Part shown: positions 35,399 through 49,126 of the stretch, piece after piece
Numbering within the stretch: the first letter of the stretch is position 1
Layout of the letters: every line of letters begins with the position of its first letter
Assembly: GCA_947652605.1 (NCBI GenBank)
Contig: OX393581.1
Location: 14,388,640 to 14,452,639, forward strand
Source of the DNA: Elmis aenea
Taxonomy: Eukaryota > Arthropoda > Insecta > Coleoptera > Elmidae
Length of the DNA: 64,000 nt
Reading direction: 5' to 3'
Translations under genes and position numbers: made by a program
Notes under the pieces: model-generated
What the model was told of the DNA's origin: nothing
The model's database searches: none
The model's input: only the letters and a program-made list of their open reading frames with translations

Positions 35399-36004
35399 AA
35401 GGTCTGTCGCAAACATAACCGAACTTTTTAAAAATAACATAACAGGCATTTTTTGGGGATAAATGTTTTATTTTATTCTCTCTGCGGCCATACAACGATT
35501 TGCACGGCCAACGACTGCGCTATATCCTTTTGTAGAAGTTACCATTGACTGTATAACCCTTCAAAACAAATTTTGATCGCTTCACGCACTTTTTCGTTAT
35601 CATTAGTAAGTCCTGGTTTCGGACGACCTGGATGATCGTCATCGTTAATGTCTTCCCGACCTCGCTCAAGCCGCCTAAACCAATCATAAACTTGCGTACG
35701 AGATAGACAATGACCGCTATACACGTTTTGCATCAATTGATGCGTTTCGGTAAATGTTTTATCAAGTTTAAAATTAATAAAACTTAATGTTGGCTTTTTG
35801 TTCGAACGTCTGTTTCGACCGCTGTACACAATATAGGTACTATCACTTTGGGCGCTATAACTCTGCTGCTAATGATCCGAATGGCATAAAAGTTAGATAA
35901 AATATCAATGAAGGATGTATTTCTCAACGACAAAATTTTTGTATAGATCACGCCACTAGTTTTTTCTATTTGTACAAAGTTCGGTTATTTTTGCGACAGA
36001 CCTT
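35399..36004 (-). mobile_element. internally deleted mariner, 606 bp
   Basis: Terminal inverted repeats aaggtctgtcgcaaacataa at the left and ttatttttgcgacagacctt at the right: 26 bp with one mismatch when extended to 'ccgaac/gttcgg'. The interior keeps only the start of a minus-strand transposase. Confidence 0.88.
35539..35829 (-). pseudogene. mariner transposase N-terminus
   Basis: About 95 open codons. The segment INFKLDKTFTETHQLMQNVY, then LSRTQVYDWFRRLERGRED and DDDHPGRPKPGLTNDNEKV, is the first helix-turn-helix of mariner transposases, up to the GRP linker. The second half of the DNA-binding domain and the DDD domain are deleted. The intact frame hints that the deletion is relatively young. 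Confidence 0.85.
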
Positions 36005-36480
36005 GTATTTAAAAGAACTTTTTTTTTCTTATAAAATTAGCTGTTAAGGTTTTGGTATTTTTAACGATCTGTCATTTAAGTTTTTTAATCTTTTTTTATT
36101 GATACTCATTTTACGAATCATGCGAATTTTTTCACAAACTAAAAAAAATAGGTTTTTGCCACAGGTATGATCAAAAAACTTTACTAGTATAAAATATATT
36201 TTATAATACAGTGTCTTTAAAATAATACTGAATAACTGAATATGTAGTATTTTAAAATTACATTGTGTGTTATAATTTAGCAGTCTATAACACTTTCATT
36301 TTTTTCGTGTAGCAGTTTGTTTCTGTTTAAATTTTTTCATTTAATTAGCATAATTTTTGTTTTGCCCAATTAGTAGTTATAAATAATTAGTACAAAATAA
36401 TCACAATATACTTATATTTTTTTTGTATATTCAGTAAGTTGATATACGTTTCATTATTTACTCTTTTTTACTCTCTATTA

Positions 36481-37216
36481 TACAGAGTGCTCCAGATAGA
36501 AGCGTCACTGTTGGGATCTCGTAAACGGTAAGAGCTACAAAGAATTTAAAATTAGATAAATTGTTCTCCTTTCTGAGATCTACTCAGTGATGCTTTAATT
36601 TTTTTTAAAGTTCCATGGTACGCTAGATAATAAACAAAAATCAAAATGGGCTTTTTTTAAATCGTTAATAACTCGCTTATGTGGTACAAAAATATTTTTG
36701 TGGAAAAAGTTATAGATTTTTTTACGCACTGTAAAATGAAAACATTTATTAGTTTCAATATTGTTTAAATTCATAGATTAATTACAAACTTACATTTTTT
36801 ACATCGAAACCATAGTTGACTATGACCTTATGAAAAAATATGTTTTCCTCTTTCCAACAATAATATTATAAGGCGTAATATATTTATTATAATATTTAGG
36901 CTCAAAACAAATAAATCAAAAAGTTCCCATGACGCTATAGTGCCGTCAATTTAAACAATATTGAAACAAATGAATGTTTTAATTTTACAGTGCGTAAACA
37001 AATCCACAGTTTTTTTCAAAAATATTATTGTTCATCAAGTATAACCGAGTTATTAACGATTGAAAAAAAGTGCCCATTTCGAATTTTGTTCATTATCTAA
37101 CGTGCCATCACTGAATACGTCTCAGAAAGGGAAACAATTTGTCTAATTTAAACTGCTTTGTAGGTCTTACCATTTACGAGATCCCATAGTAACCCTTTTA
37201 TGTGGACCACCCTGTG
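36481..37216. mobile_element. fold-back element, family E
   Basis: Ends 'tacagagtgctccagataga' and '...atgtggaccaccctgt'. Subterminal 'gggatctcgtaaacggtaag' pairs with 'cttaccatttacgagatccc'. The inner 'gcactgtaaaatgaaaacat' pairs with 'atgttttaattttacagtgc'. The centre carries 'cgaaaccatagttgactatg'. Non-coding. Confidence 0.88.
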
Positions 37217-37234
37217 TATATTTTTTTAAATGAT

Positions 37235-37380
37235 TGAATCCGAATCGGAACCAAACCGTTTCCGCTGACCCGGTTACCAAATCGTTGAAAAACTAAGCTA
37301 TTGTTAGGAACGAAAACAGAAAAGTTAAAATTTATCTAACCGGTTACCGAAATTTAACAATTATTTTTTGCACTTGGGGT
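37235..37380. repeat. AACCG-rich relic
   Basis: 'aatccgaatcggaaccaaac', 'cccggttaccaaatc' and 'aaccggttaccgaaat' resemble the small hAT at 10696-11153 and the relic at 9268. Ends are lost. Confidence 0.4.
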
Positions 37381-37984
37381 TCTTAATTTAAACCCTCTGT
37401 TAAACTTACATAAAAGTAATATTTTTGCTCAATATAATAATAAAAGAGTACAACAAAATGTACTTAAGTTGTTAAACGTCCCAATAGCAATTTTGATTTG
37501 AATTTAATGAGCCAACTGATTATTGTCAACTAGGGACGCCTCTGCCCCGTAATCAATCATTGTGCTAACTGGTTGTGTATCAATTCCTTATCCTGTTTTG
37601 CTGACGTCAAGCAATTTAGAGGTTTAGCGGTATGTGGTCGTTCACATTTGATAAAAGATACCGCAACATGAGGGTATGTTTATTTTTGTGGCCGTGAAGC
37701 CGTGATCACAATAACTAATAGAGTCGGTGAATAATTGAATAAAAATTAAATGCTGTAGGTTTGTACTACGCACATATATTCACATAGACCCAACGTGAGA
37801 TATATTTTTAGATCGTAATGTTTAATATGCATACCGAATGTCGATTACAACAAACTGTATGTTAAGTAAAAATATGAGGTATCGCCTATGAAACCAAATT
37901 ATATCTGTTGCTGTTGTTACGGAAAATAAATAGCCCACAAATGTGTTAATTTTGCTTAAATGTGTGTTCTTTGAAGTTCTCACT
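37381..37984. other. non-coding DNA
   Basis: Nothing recognised. Confidence 0.45.
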
Positions 37985-38796
37985 GTACAGGGTGGCCTAT
38001 TTTCGATGCCCATACAGGGTATCTCTATCTCGGTTATTATCAGAGATAGAAAAAAACTAAGTACGTAGTCTCGATTTCTTTTTTGGAGAGAAATTCATTG
38101 CCGTAAACAGATTTTTGATATATTTTTTATTACTCGAAATATAGCCAAAAACCGATTTTTGGCACTTTTTAAAAATGTTAAATATCTCGCTTAAACGAAA
38201 AGATAGAGAAAAACTTTAAGACATTTTTTGCATGTTTTTTTTACTCATATAAATATCGATATATTACTTATAAAAACTTTAATAACTTTTTTGGCATGGT
38301 TTTTTGTCCTTAATAAGATAGCGATATTCATTTTTCTTTTACTCACATAAATATTGATATATTACACCTTTCTTATTTTAAATGACAACCATAGTTGGCT
38401 TTGACATGAATCAAAAGTTTATTTTCTGCGCTTTTCAAAAATATATAATTTGCTTATGGTTGCCATTTAAAATAAGAAAGTTAGGTATAATATATCGATA
38501 TTTATATGAGTAAAAAAAGTGAATATCGCCATCTTATTAAGGACAAAAGACCATGCAAAAACGTCTATAAAGTTTTTCTCTATCTTTTCATTTAAGCGAG
38601 ATATTTAACATTTTTGAAAAGTGCCAAAAATCGGTTTTTGTCTATATTTCGAAAATCAAAAAAGATATCAAAAATCTGTTTACGGCAATGGATTTATCTC
38701 GAAAAAAGAACTCGATACTACGTACTTAGTTTTTTTTTCTATCTCTGATAATAACCGAGTTACCCCGTATGGGCAATGAAAATAGGCCACCCTGTT
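37985..38796. mobile_element. fold-back element, family B, copy 2
   Basis: Same architecture as copy 1 (9511-10256): 'tacagggtggcctattttcg' at the left, 'aaaataggccaccctgt' at the right, arms with 'gatagaaaaaaactaagta', centre 'aaccatagttggctttgac'. It contains an internal partial duplication (two 'ttaataagatagcgat'-like stretches near 38230-38340) that makes it longer than copy 1. Confidence 0.9.
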
Positions 38797-40104
38797 TACT
38801 TGTATAAGGTGTACCATTGTCGAAATTTTGCTTAATACAAAAGGCAGAGCTTTAGTTCGACAAGTAAACACCTACATATTCTAGATTCTACAGCTCATAT
38901 TATGGATAGCTGTATGTAATATTGTTGACTTTAAATAAACCTTCCCTATAATTTAATTGTTTAGATTCTAAAACTATTTTTTTAAATAGAAGAGTTTATT
39001 GTACCTAAAATCAAAAATTGTTACGTTTTTACGATTTTTTTGTAAATTTTGGCAGACAGAACTGTACAAAATAGTTAAAAAATATAGATATTTTCCAACT
39101 CAACAATGTCAGAGAAATACAATTTAGAATTTTTATTAACTGTACTCTTATGGTGGCGCCTGATCAGCTAAACTTTTAAAATAATAAACAGGGTGTCTTT
39201 TTGCTGGGTACATTTCGCTGAATTTTAAAAACGAATAAGTCAATTTTTGAAATGGAACACTTAAATTACTTTTTACGTTTCATTATAGCTGATTTCATTA
39301 TCGGTTTTAGGCACGTTCCATGTTCAAAATTAATATTCCTCTAGTTATCACTGTTTTAGTGATCATTTATAGGTAAACATGCAATATTTAGTTATAGAAA
39401 TAAACTAATAGGCTTTGAAAAATTTTAGACTATACATTTTTAATTAATACTAAAGATTTATATTTAAACCCAATTGTTTATTTAAAGTACTAATTAGATG
39501 ATACATCTTGTACCTACATAACTTTTGTGCTTATATGTATATTGTTCAGTTAATAACATATCTACTGCTAAATGAGTTTTTATTAATTTGTTTATTAGTG
39601 TAATTGTATTCTAAAAAATTACAGTTCTATCGCCCACAACGATTTTAAGTAAAATAAACACAATTATTAGGAAGGAACTCGACTCATCCATGAGAAACAG
39701 CTGCTCTATAAAGAGTGATAAGGTAATTAAAATTAATTAACGTGTTGTTGTACTTATTACTGTTTTTAATGTAGCAGTTAACTAAAAAAAAAACAATCGG
39801 TGAAATACAAGGAGGTATAATTATTTTTATATTATGTGTTTCGGAATAAAAAGTCACTGTTATATTTAAAAGGTTAAGCAATGATTTACAATTATGATTT
39901 GTAGTAGTATTCCATAAACTAAAATATCTTAATTCATTAGAGATTTAACTAAAAATACATAGTAAGTAATCTTATCAATAACTTGAAATGTTTTTAAAAT
40001 TTTAAACTTGTAGGTAGATATTTGTATGTAATAGTCATTTTAATTATAATTATTTACTTGGTAGGTACTTGGTGTTTCGGAATATCATATATATACATAT
40101 AGAG
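38797..40104. other. non-coding AT-rich DNA
   Basis: Only an isolated MITE-like end ('aaacagggtgtctttttgc', about 39187) is noticeable. Confidence 0.45.
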
Positions 40105-40179
40105 CAGGGGTGGCCAAACTTTTAGACGTCAGGGGCGACTTTTGAGAGAAAGTGTACCCGCGGGCGACTACATTTTTTG

Positions 40180-40335
40180 TAAGGTACCTACGAATTGGTG
40201 TTTTTTAAGGCCTTTTTAAGTATTTGCAAATCGATGACTTTTTTAGAAGATACTTACGAACTGTGTCTTTTTTTTAAATGAAATTTTAGATACTTACGAA
40301 ATGATGACGTTTTTTCTAAAAAACACAAACTGGTG
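40180..40335 (+). repeat. degenerate tandem repeat inside hAT
   Basis: Three loosely spaced units share 'ta(c/t)ttacgaa.tg.tg' followed by T-rich DNA (starting about 40185, 40250 and 40292). They lie near the left terminus, where hAT transposases often have multiple subterminal binding sites; that role is inference. Confidence 0.5.
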
Positions 40336-40455
40336 AAGACATTTTACTATGACTACTATAAAATTATCTATAAATAACTATTTTCTAGCACTGGTTCTGA
40401 ATTTTAAAAAGTTCAAAAAATACAGGAAAAAAAGAAAATTATTGTTTTACAATTG

Positions 40456-40878
40456 TATTAATAGTTATTTATGTATCAAGGCCAAAAAGTGTAACTTTTT
40501 CGGCCGCGTCTGGTTTGCTGGCCGAGACGTAGTCGAGGCCAGCAAACAGGCAAGGCCGAAAAAGTACGTTTTGGCCGAGGTGCATATTACATTTTTTGTG
40601 CGATCGAATTAAAAACAATTTAAATTTTTAGTAATTTTCAAAATTATAGGTTAGAAACTACGCGACACTCTGTCACTGACAGACGACGGCGTATGTACTG
40701 CATTACCGGCCCTCTCCTTAGCAACGGCCGTAAAAGTTACTTTTTCGGCCGTTGCTAAGGGTAACGGCCTAAAAAGTTACTTTTACGGCCGTTGCTAAGG
40801 GTAACGCCGGTAATGCAGTACTTTATGGTTGCTAACGCGTCCGTCAAACAGCTGTTTCTAGTACGATCGCACAAAAAA
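40456..40878. mobile_element. GGCC-rich palindromic element, family H, copy 2
   Basis: Nearly identical to 25378-25692 over the shared part, with an added inverse block early on ('actttttcggccgcgtctgg' and 'ccagcaaacaggcaaggccg') and a duplicated 'acggccgttgctaagg' unit at 40750-40810. It lies inside the hAT at 40105-41383 and so is younger than it. Confidence 0.78.
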
Positions 40879-40934
40879 TAAATTAAAAGCAAATTTTACA
40901 AAAACAAAACAAAAACAATAGAATTGTTTTATTT

Positions 40935-41142
40935 TGATGACACTTGGCAATGCATACATAGTTTTGACCAGTTTGTCAAAATTTGGCTCGTATGAACTTA
41001 AACTAATTCTTAAACACAATTCCAAATGTAGATCAGATAATTGCGACCTATGTTTAGTTTTTATCCCATTTATGCAGGAAAATGCTAATCTTGCAAATGT
41101 GTCGTACCAAAAAAGGCACTGAAATATGCAACAACTCTCCAA
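40935..41142 (-). pseudogene. hAT transposase C-terminal remnant
   Basis: Minus-strand translation: FWYDTFARLAFSCINGIKTK, then HRSQLSDLHLELCLRISLSS and YEPNFDKLV. This matches the final helix of hAT transposases of the ZBED5/FAM200 group (KYRSxLTDEHLxxLLRxAxSxxxPxxxxLV). The upstream dimerisation region (minus strand, 41140-41330) is decayed and nothing else of the protein remains. Confidence 0.78.
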
Positions 41143-41391
41143 ATATTTGGATATTTATCCCTGCTTATTAATTTCCAGAAGCTTTCATTTGAAGCCATTG
41201 ATTTTAAATGTGTATATTTTGTGTATCTATTATTTGCAGAAAATAATTTTCAATAATTTTTTAATTCAAATACGCTCCGAGTTTATCACTATAATTTGTC
41301 AATTTTTAAGTCAGCTTCACGGGCGACTTCCAGAGGCATTGCGGTCGACCAGTAGACCGCGGTCGACGTCTTGGCCACCCCTGATATAGAG

Positions 41392-42331
41392 GATACATAT
41401 TTTATTTTGTTATTGACAAATATATTGATTCATACTATGAATTAAGTTCTACTGCAATAATTACTGTACTATGAAATTTATTATTACTACCACGACTATT
41501 TTAAACTTCAAAATTTATTCTTTTACTATTTATTAACTCTTCACTTTAAAAAAATATTTTAAACTAGATTTTAAAAAAAAATTCGTTACATTTGTATTTA
41601 AAGTTTGTACAATTTTAATTACCTACTTGATAAACATTATAACAACTTTGGGAAATGTATTTTTATTAAATAAGCGTATGATTGTTAAAATTCTCACCAT
41701 AATATTTGTTAGTGTTATCATCGATTAACAATAAGTAAATTGTAACTTATTTAATGGTATTATTATTATGTTAATATGATTTGCGTTTATATTAAATAAA
41801 GAAATTAGGTTTAAAATAAAATCCCTCTAAAGTATCTTTTAAAAAAAATATGATTTTAAATGTATTCACCCTTAAAACTTTTCAGAGCTAAATTAATTTT
41901 CGGAGACTAGTCAGTTAAAGTAGTTTTGAAATTCCGTTATAAATATGTTTTGTATCCTACAGTATTTGTAACTAATGATATATAACGCTATATGGCGGTT
42001 GCCAGTTCTGCAAATTCCATAGTTAGTTCCTACGACAAACCACAAGTGGCGTGGTAGTAGTGTTTTTTATAGAATTAAACGTCCAGAAATATTATGATTT
42101 GTCGATAACGTGTCTAAAATGAATTTGTTTGATCGTTAAATATGTAGTTTTGGAAAAATTTGCAACAAAAGTGCCTTAAAACAGTGTCTAAATGAAGAAA
42201 ATAGCTATTTAATGTAGTGTACCACATTTATCAGGTTAAGTATATGTATGTTGACACTTGTACCGTTGCAATTAGTAACGTTTTGAAGAGGATTGTGATT
42301 TGGTAACTGGAGCAGCTATTAATTTATCGCA
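41392..42331 (+). promoter_or_regulatory. upstream and 5' untranslated region of the PAK gene (inferred)
   Basis: No open frame or repeat. The stretch from about 41970 becomes less AT-rich ('tatggcggttgccagttctg'), as is common around transcription starts, but no initiator could be fixed. The gene's ATG at 42332 is preceded by an in-frame TAA at 42320-42322, so the coding exon does not extend further upstream. Confidence 0.35.
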
Positions 42332-44246
<1,915 letters not shown>

Positions 44247-44726
44247 TAAGGTGTGTACTTAACTGTAAGTTTTTATTTCTGTTTTGACAAAAATGTTATA
44301 TATGCTTGTTTTTAGTATGTAAATGTTATTGTTGATTTTATTTAATTTTCCTAAATGTTGACGTCGACTTTTAATAACTTTACTTAACTCTTAAGCAGAT
44401 TTTGCGTTTTTAGTTTTAAGTATTAACTTTTTAAATTTTGGAAAACACTACTTAACAAAACTTGGTCCTTAAGTGCCTTTAAATTCCCAACCAGGGTTAT
44501 TCAATTGTTGTAATTGTAGAGAAGAAAATTATTGTTGGTGTTGTGTTTGGCCTTTATTGCTATTGCATTTAGGTGCTACTTACAAGTACGGTAATAAAAA
44601 ACCACAAACAACATGTTATTACCATACATTTACATTTTTTACACTTATCTAACCTTGAAATAGCTAATTTGTTAAGTAAAAATTATTTTGTATTTTAGTA
44701 TGTTTTTTGTCTCGCGAAAATAACCC
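44247..44726 (+). other. probable 3' untranslated region of the PAK gene
   Basis: AT-rich DNA after the TAA. A candidate polyadenylation hexamer aataaa is at 44593-44598. A hAT inserted at 44735 may lie within or just beyond the transcript. The true end is not determinable from sequence. Confidence 0.4.
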
Positions 44727-44734
44727 CTGTACAA

Positions 44735-45264
44735 TAAGGTGACCATTTTTTCCCCCCAACTTTCGGGGACACTAAGCTGGGGTTACTAAAAAAAAGGTCC
44801 TCAACTGACTTTCGTAAAATCTTTTTTCTCTTTTCCTGTACCACAACTTTCATTTGTTTAATAAACGAGATTCACAATAAAGAGCGGAAATTGAATCTCA
44901 CGCATTTTGGCACATTTCAAAAAGAGAGGATATGTCCAGGAGAAAGAACGTGTGGTAACCCTAAGTAACCTTACCTAACATAACGTAGTCGGACTTGACA
45001 CTTTAATTATTCGTCGTGGCTGACAGCTACGTGCACAAACTCATCCCCTCCATTTTTTGTGGCCAATAAGCGGTTACAATGTTGCCAAACTAACAAATTT
45101 GCATAATTTGGCAACAGTGCCAGTACCATACATTCGTTATTTTCATTGAATGGTTATTTTAAATGTGTACAGGAAAATTATGAAAATCGGGGACAAGAAT
45201 AGTCCGGGACTTGAGTCTTGTTTCGGGGACTGTCTCCGAAAATCGGGGACGAATGGTCACCCTA
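44735..45264. mobile_element. hAT element with TAGGGTGACCAT ends, 530 bp
   Basis: Left taaggtgaccatttttt and right '...gaatggtcaccctac', inverse to each other. Perfect 8-bp duplication ctgtacaa at 44727-44734 and 45265-45272. The subterminal GGGGAC words recur ('tttcggggacac', 'atcggggacaag', 'aatcggggacga'). It has no transposase. It sits about 490 bp past the PAK stop codon. Confidence 0.92.
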
Positions 45265-45272
45265 CTGTACAA

Positions 45273-46969
45273 GGTGGTTCACGTTCAAAGAAAGTATTTG
45301 TAGGATATCTTGGTAACTGCAATAGTTAAAAAATTATTGATTTAGGTCTCTTGTTCTACATTTTTGAGTACCTAGCGTTTTTTTTTGATACAGACAAAAA
45401 TGTATTCTTTCTCAGTTCACTTACAAAAGTTTTAACAAAATGCTGAGAAGGTTCTGATAGTATTTAAATTAAATTTTAATAGAAAAATTGTGGAAAAAAA
45501 ATTATGGAGCTATTTAAAACAATAACTGTAGTGCCTTTTGGAGTAAACAGCAAGAGTTAAATTTGAAAACCATAGTATTATCCCTTTGTGGTCCAATTTA
45601 TTTTCTCAAAATTTTAACTAAATTTAATTTAAAAATATTTTAGTAGTGACATCTAGTGGTAAATTTGTAAAGCATTGGTCTACAGTCCCGTGACCGTGGT
45701 CCCGTTGTAATACAGTTTACAGGTTTCTATATAATGGGAAATAAGCGGTAGTCATAGCGAAGTAAGCCGACCTTGGACCGTAAGCGGTAAAACATGTTGG
45801 CGGGTACGTCCCGACATAGAACCACAATGGTTATAGAACATTTTGGAATATGCGAATCTGATATATTCTGGATATTTTTATGATACTCCTTGTAAATGCA
45901 CTTTCAAGTCAATGTGACCTTAGTGCCTAAATAGTAGTTAATGTTGTTGATTAAAAAAACAAACTCGAATCTCGGAAGTAACACTAATAATTTTATTAAC
46001 CCAATTTTTTAAATTTTATTAATGTGTTTAAACTGCATGCTGCTCGAAACATCTTATAACAAAGAGCCAAAATTGGCTAAAATGTAGCTTTAGCATTCTT
46101 CTAATTTCCATGATATTTTGCTATACTCGTGTATTATAGTCATGTCATATAGTTACGTGATCTTTTGTAATATATTTCTTAGAGTATAATATTTAATTAC
46201 TAACCCATATTTTTTTAGTATTTGCTTAACATAACTGTATTATTTCCTTGATATTTATGTAAATATATGTCAACATTTAGGATATTAATATTTTATAGTG
46301 TTTAAAGTGCATTTTTAATGTGTTCTGATTTATTTGTTAATGATTGTTGAAGTTTGCCAATTTAAATTCTTTTAAATGCAATTTTTAACTTAAAGGGTTG
46401 TTTTAAAATAACATAGTCTTGGATATCCTGTTTTTATGAATATGTCATTTTGATGAATAATTTGTTGTTTTTTTATTGTACCTTTGTGAAATTAAACTCT
46501 TAGGGAACCCATGAATCTGTTATCAAAAAAATGTTGGACATATTTAGGTTGTGCTTTAAAAAAGTTTTTAATTAGGTATAAGTTTTGCGAGATCTACCTA
46601 CATATTTTAATAATTCTCAAGTTTTAGTGATAATGTAACAGTAGTTTGTATAGTTAGTATGTATTTTACGGTAATGATTAGTAATTTATCATGCATTTGA
46701 CTCTTCACGATTCCAAATATGACCAGTATTAGTTACACGTAACCGTCCAGATCGTGCCTTTTTATACTGGATCCTTATTCTCCATTCTAATATTGGGTCA
46801 GTACCCAAGCAACAAAATCTTTTAATTGCAACTTTGGAATCCCCAAATTTCAGAATATCTTAGAGCTCCTAAATTTGTAAGTCTTTCTTAACTTCTAAAC
46901 AATTCTGCGTTATATTACAGTTTTAGCAAGTTAAAATAATGAAAAATTTGCACTACATGCTCTGAACAC
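45273..46969. other. intergenic AT-rich DNA
   Basis: Only a partial MITE-like start ('caaggtggttcacgttc') at 45270. No gene. Confidence 0.45.
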
Positions 46970-47190
46970 AGCGTGTTGCCTATAATGTAGGTTTGTTATA
47001 GGCATATTATGTTTGTAGGTTTGGACATTTTTTAAAAAGTTTTTTCTGAGTAGCCTTTATTATTTTAATTGAATAGTTTTATTAAGAATTTCAGCCCACT
47101 CTTAAATTTTTACAAAAGTATAATATTTTCAAATTTAACCGACACCCATCAGGAACTGAACATACGTAGGCAACACGCTCTACTCGAGCT
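46970..47190. mobile_element. putative MITE with AGCGTGTTGCCTA ends
   Basis: 'agcgtgttgcctataatgta' at the left and 'tacgtaggcaacacgct' at the right are inverse over 13-16 bp. The interior is AT-rich. No convincing target duplication. Confidence 0.5.
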
Positions 47191-47469
47191 ACAACCAACG
47201 TGAACCAGAGGTCGACAACTTTTTTGATGCCGAGTGCCATATTTCATCATGAAAAATTTTTCCTGTCAAAACTTTTTTTTCCAACTCTTAGGGGCATTGT
47301 AATTTAATTATTAATGATTTTATTTGGTACATGAAAAATGCCCTGACCCCCTGAATTAACTGTAACTATCTATTTACGTGACGGGGCTAGTTTTGAAGTT
47401 AAAAGATTTAGAGATTGGACTTGAAAGTTTAGAAGTGATTGCTTTTGGATCTTGTAAACTTGTTTTAAA

Positions 47470-47997
47470 CTATACTATTTTTTCGTTTAAGAAAATCGTA
47501 TACGATTTTCTAGTACGGTGTCAATCAGAAATTATAAATCTTGAACGAAAAATTCGTACGAAATTACTACCGTCCTAAATCCGTCCTATTTTAGCATGCG
47601 CGCATGCGTATTCTACTGTAACTGTATCTGACCGCATGTCATTTGTCGGTTAGGTTAACTGAAACAAGCAAACGATGTTAAATACTACTTATTATCGTTA
47701 TCCCTCACAATTTATTTTGTAGGAATAAATATGTAGAATGGAACAAGCGTTAAATATAGGTTAAATTTGAAAATGATTCGCTTTCTGTTCTGTGATCAAA
47801 TTGAACATTTGACATGGTTATTCAAGGTGCCAACAAAATATGATAAAAGTTACTAAAAAGTAACCAAAATATATTGGAGTTTTCTTACCAAACAATAGTA
47901 CAATGTAAATGGTTCATATTTTCCATGCTAAATTCTTAAACGAAATTTTTGTATCAAAAATCGTATACGATTTTCTTAAACGAAAAAATAGTATAGT
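47470..47997. mobile_element. MITE with perfect 40-bp terminal inverted repeats
   Basis: Left end at 47470-47509 ('actatactattttttcgttt' then 'aagaaaatcgtatacgattt') is perfectly mirrored at 47957-47996. Further partial copies of 'ttaaacgaaatttt' and 'aacgaaaaattcgtacgaa' lie just inside. The core is AT-rich and contains 'ggttaggttaac'. No coding capacity; an AT-rich target prevents calling the duplication. Confidence 0.82.
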
Positions 47998-48686
47998 ATA
48001 TAACACTTTAAAAATTTTATGTGTAAAGGCTGGTAACACAAAACTGTGATACTGGGCCTTAGGGTACTGACCGTCGATATTTGTGCTGTTAAAATATTTT
48101 TAGTTATCATCGGTAGCTATTTTATTGAAAATCGTGTATAATGTAATTGTGTATACATAAATTTTAATCTTGTATTATCATTTATTTTGTTGTAATAAAA
48201 GTCTATAATATTTATACTGAGTTTATTATGAACTGTTAACAAAAGCAGCAGCGCATTACAAACAGCTTTCAAACTTAAAACAGGCACGTTTACAAATATA
48301 CAAATATATTATTGCTTTCTACTTTAAACACGGCGTACCAAGCTAACATTACTAGGTTCCACTATGGACTGCAACACCCTGTATGTATTGATGTTTGTCT
48401 AAGTAATTGATATGTGCTACACTGATGTACCCAGGGTGTCTTCTAAACAACTTTATTAACATTTAATCACTGAGCTCATCTTATTTTACTAAATCTAGTT
48501 AGTTGCTACAGTCTACAGTGACCCATATACATTATTATCATATTATTACAGTCTGATTGAGATTATTTGATTGTTTATCAATATATCAGTTTGGCATTAC
48601 TACAATCAATTTCAAAATATAGTCTTATTTAATGTTTTACAAGAAGATATTAAATAATCATCAATTTTGCCTCAAAATTTGAGACG
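47998..48686. other. intergenic DNA
   Basis: Nothing beyond a single 'aacaccctgtatg' end at about 48374. Confidence 0.4.
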
Positions 48687-48735
48687 CAGTGGCGTAACCA
48701 CCGTCCGGGCCAGGAAAGCTGTAGTCACGCCACTG
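48687..48735. mobile_element. 49-bp remnant with CAGTGGCGT ends
   Basis: 'cagtggcgtaaccaccg' and 'agtcacgccactg' are inverse. This is the smallest version of the end type seen at 30630-31160. Flanking 8-mers match only partly. Confidence 0.5.
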
Positions 48736-48853
48736 AAGAGAGTTGTTTAAAAATACAGTAGAACTTCACTGAGAGGGCGGGCCACAATTTTCTGTTTTTT
48801 TTTTTTAAATATTTAAACAAGAAAATTAATACCTAATTTTTCACACCTTAACG

Positions 48854-49126
48854 CAGTGGTTTCCAACCTTTTTGTACCTCCGCCCCCCTTTTTCATAAAA
48901 AAAAATTGGCGCCCCCCTCACTTTTCGTAGCAATCTAATTTCATAAATACTGTCCGGATATAATAATTATTTAATGGGCTACAAAACAATATACCATATT
49001 ATGTATAAATAAAGTTCTTTTTGTTTGTTTGTATTCAAAAATGATATTTTGGTAACAGCTGTGCGCCCTCCTTGCAATAGTCTCACGCCCCCCTAGGGGG
49101 CGCGCCCTACAGGTTGGAAAGCACTG
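48854..49126. mobile_element. hAT MITE with CAGTGGTTTCCAACC ends, 273 bp
   Basis: Left cagtggtttccaacc, right ggttggaaagcactg. The duplication ccttaacg (48846-48853) / ccttaaca (49127-49134) matches 7 of 8. The subterminals are CGCCCCCC-rich on both sides. Confidence 0.88.

Larger units (their letters stand above)
40105..41383 (-). mobile_element. hAT transposon, 1279 bp, with nested element
   Basis: Ends caggggtggccaa and ttggcccacccctg-type inverse (ttggccacccctg). Perfect 8-bp duplication atatagag at 40097-40104 and 41384-41391. Carries a C-terminal hAT transposase remnant on the minus strand and is interrupted by family H copy 2. The left subterminal zone has three degenerate about 60-bp tandem units. 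Confidence 0.93.
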
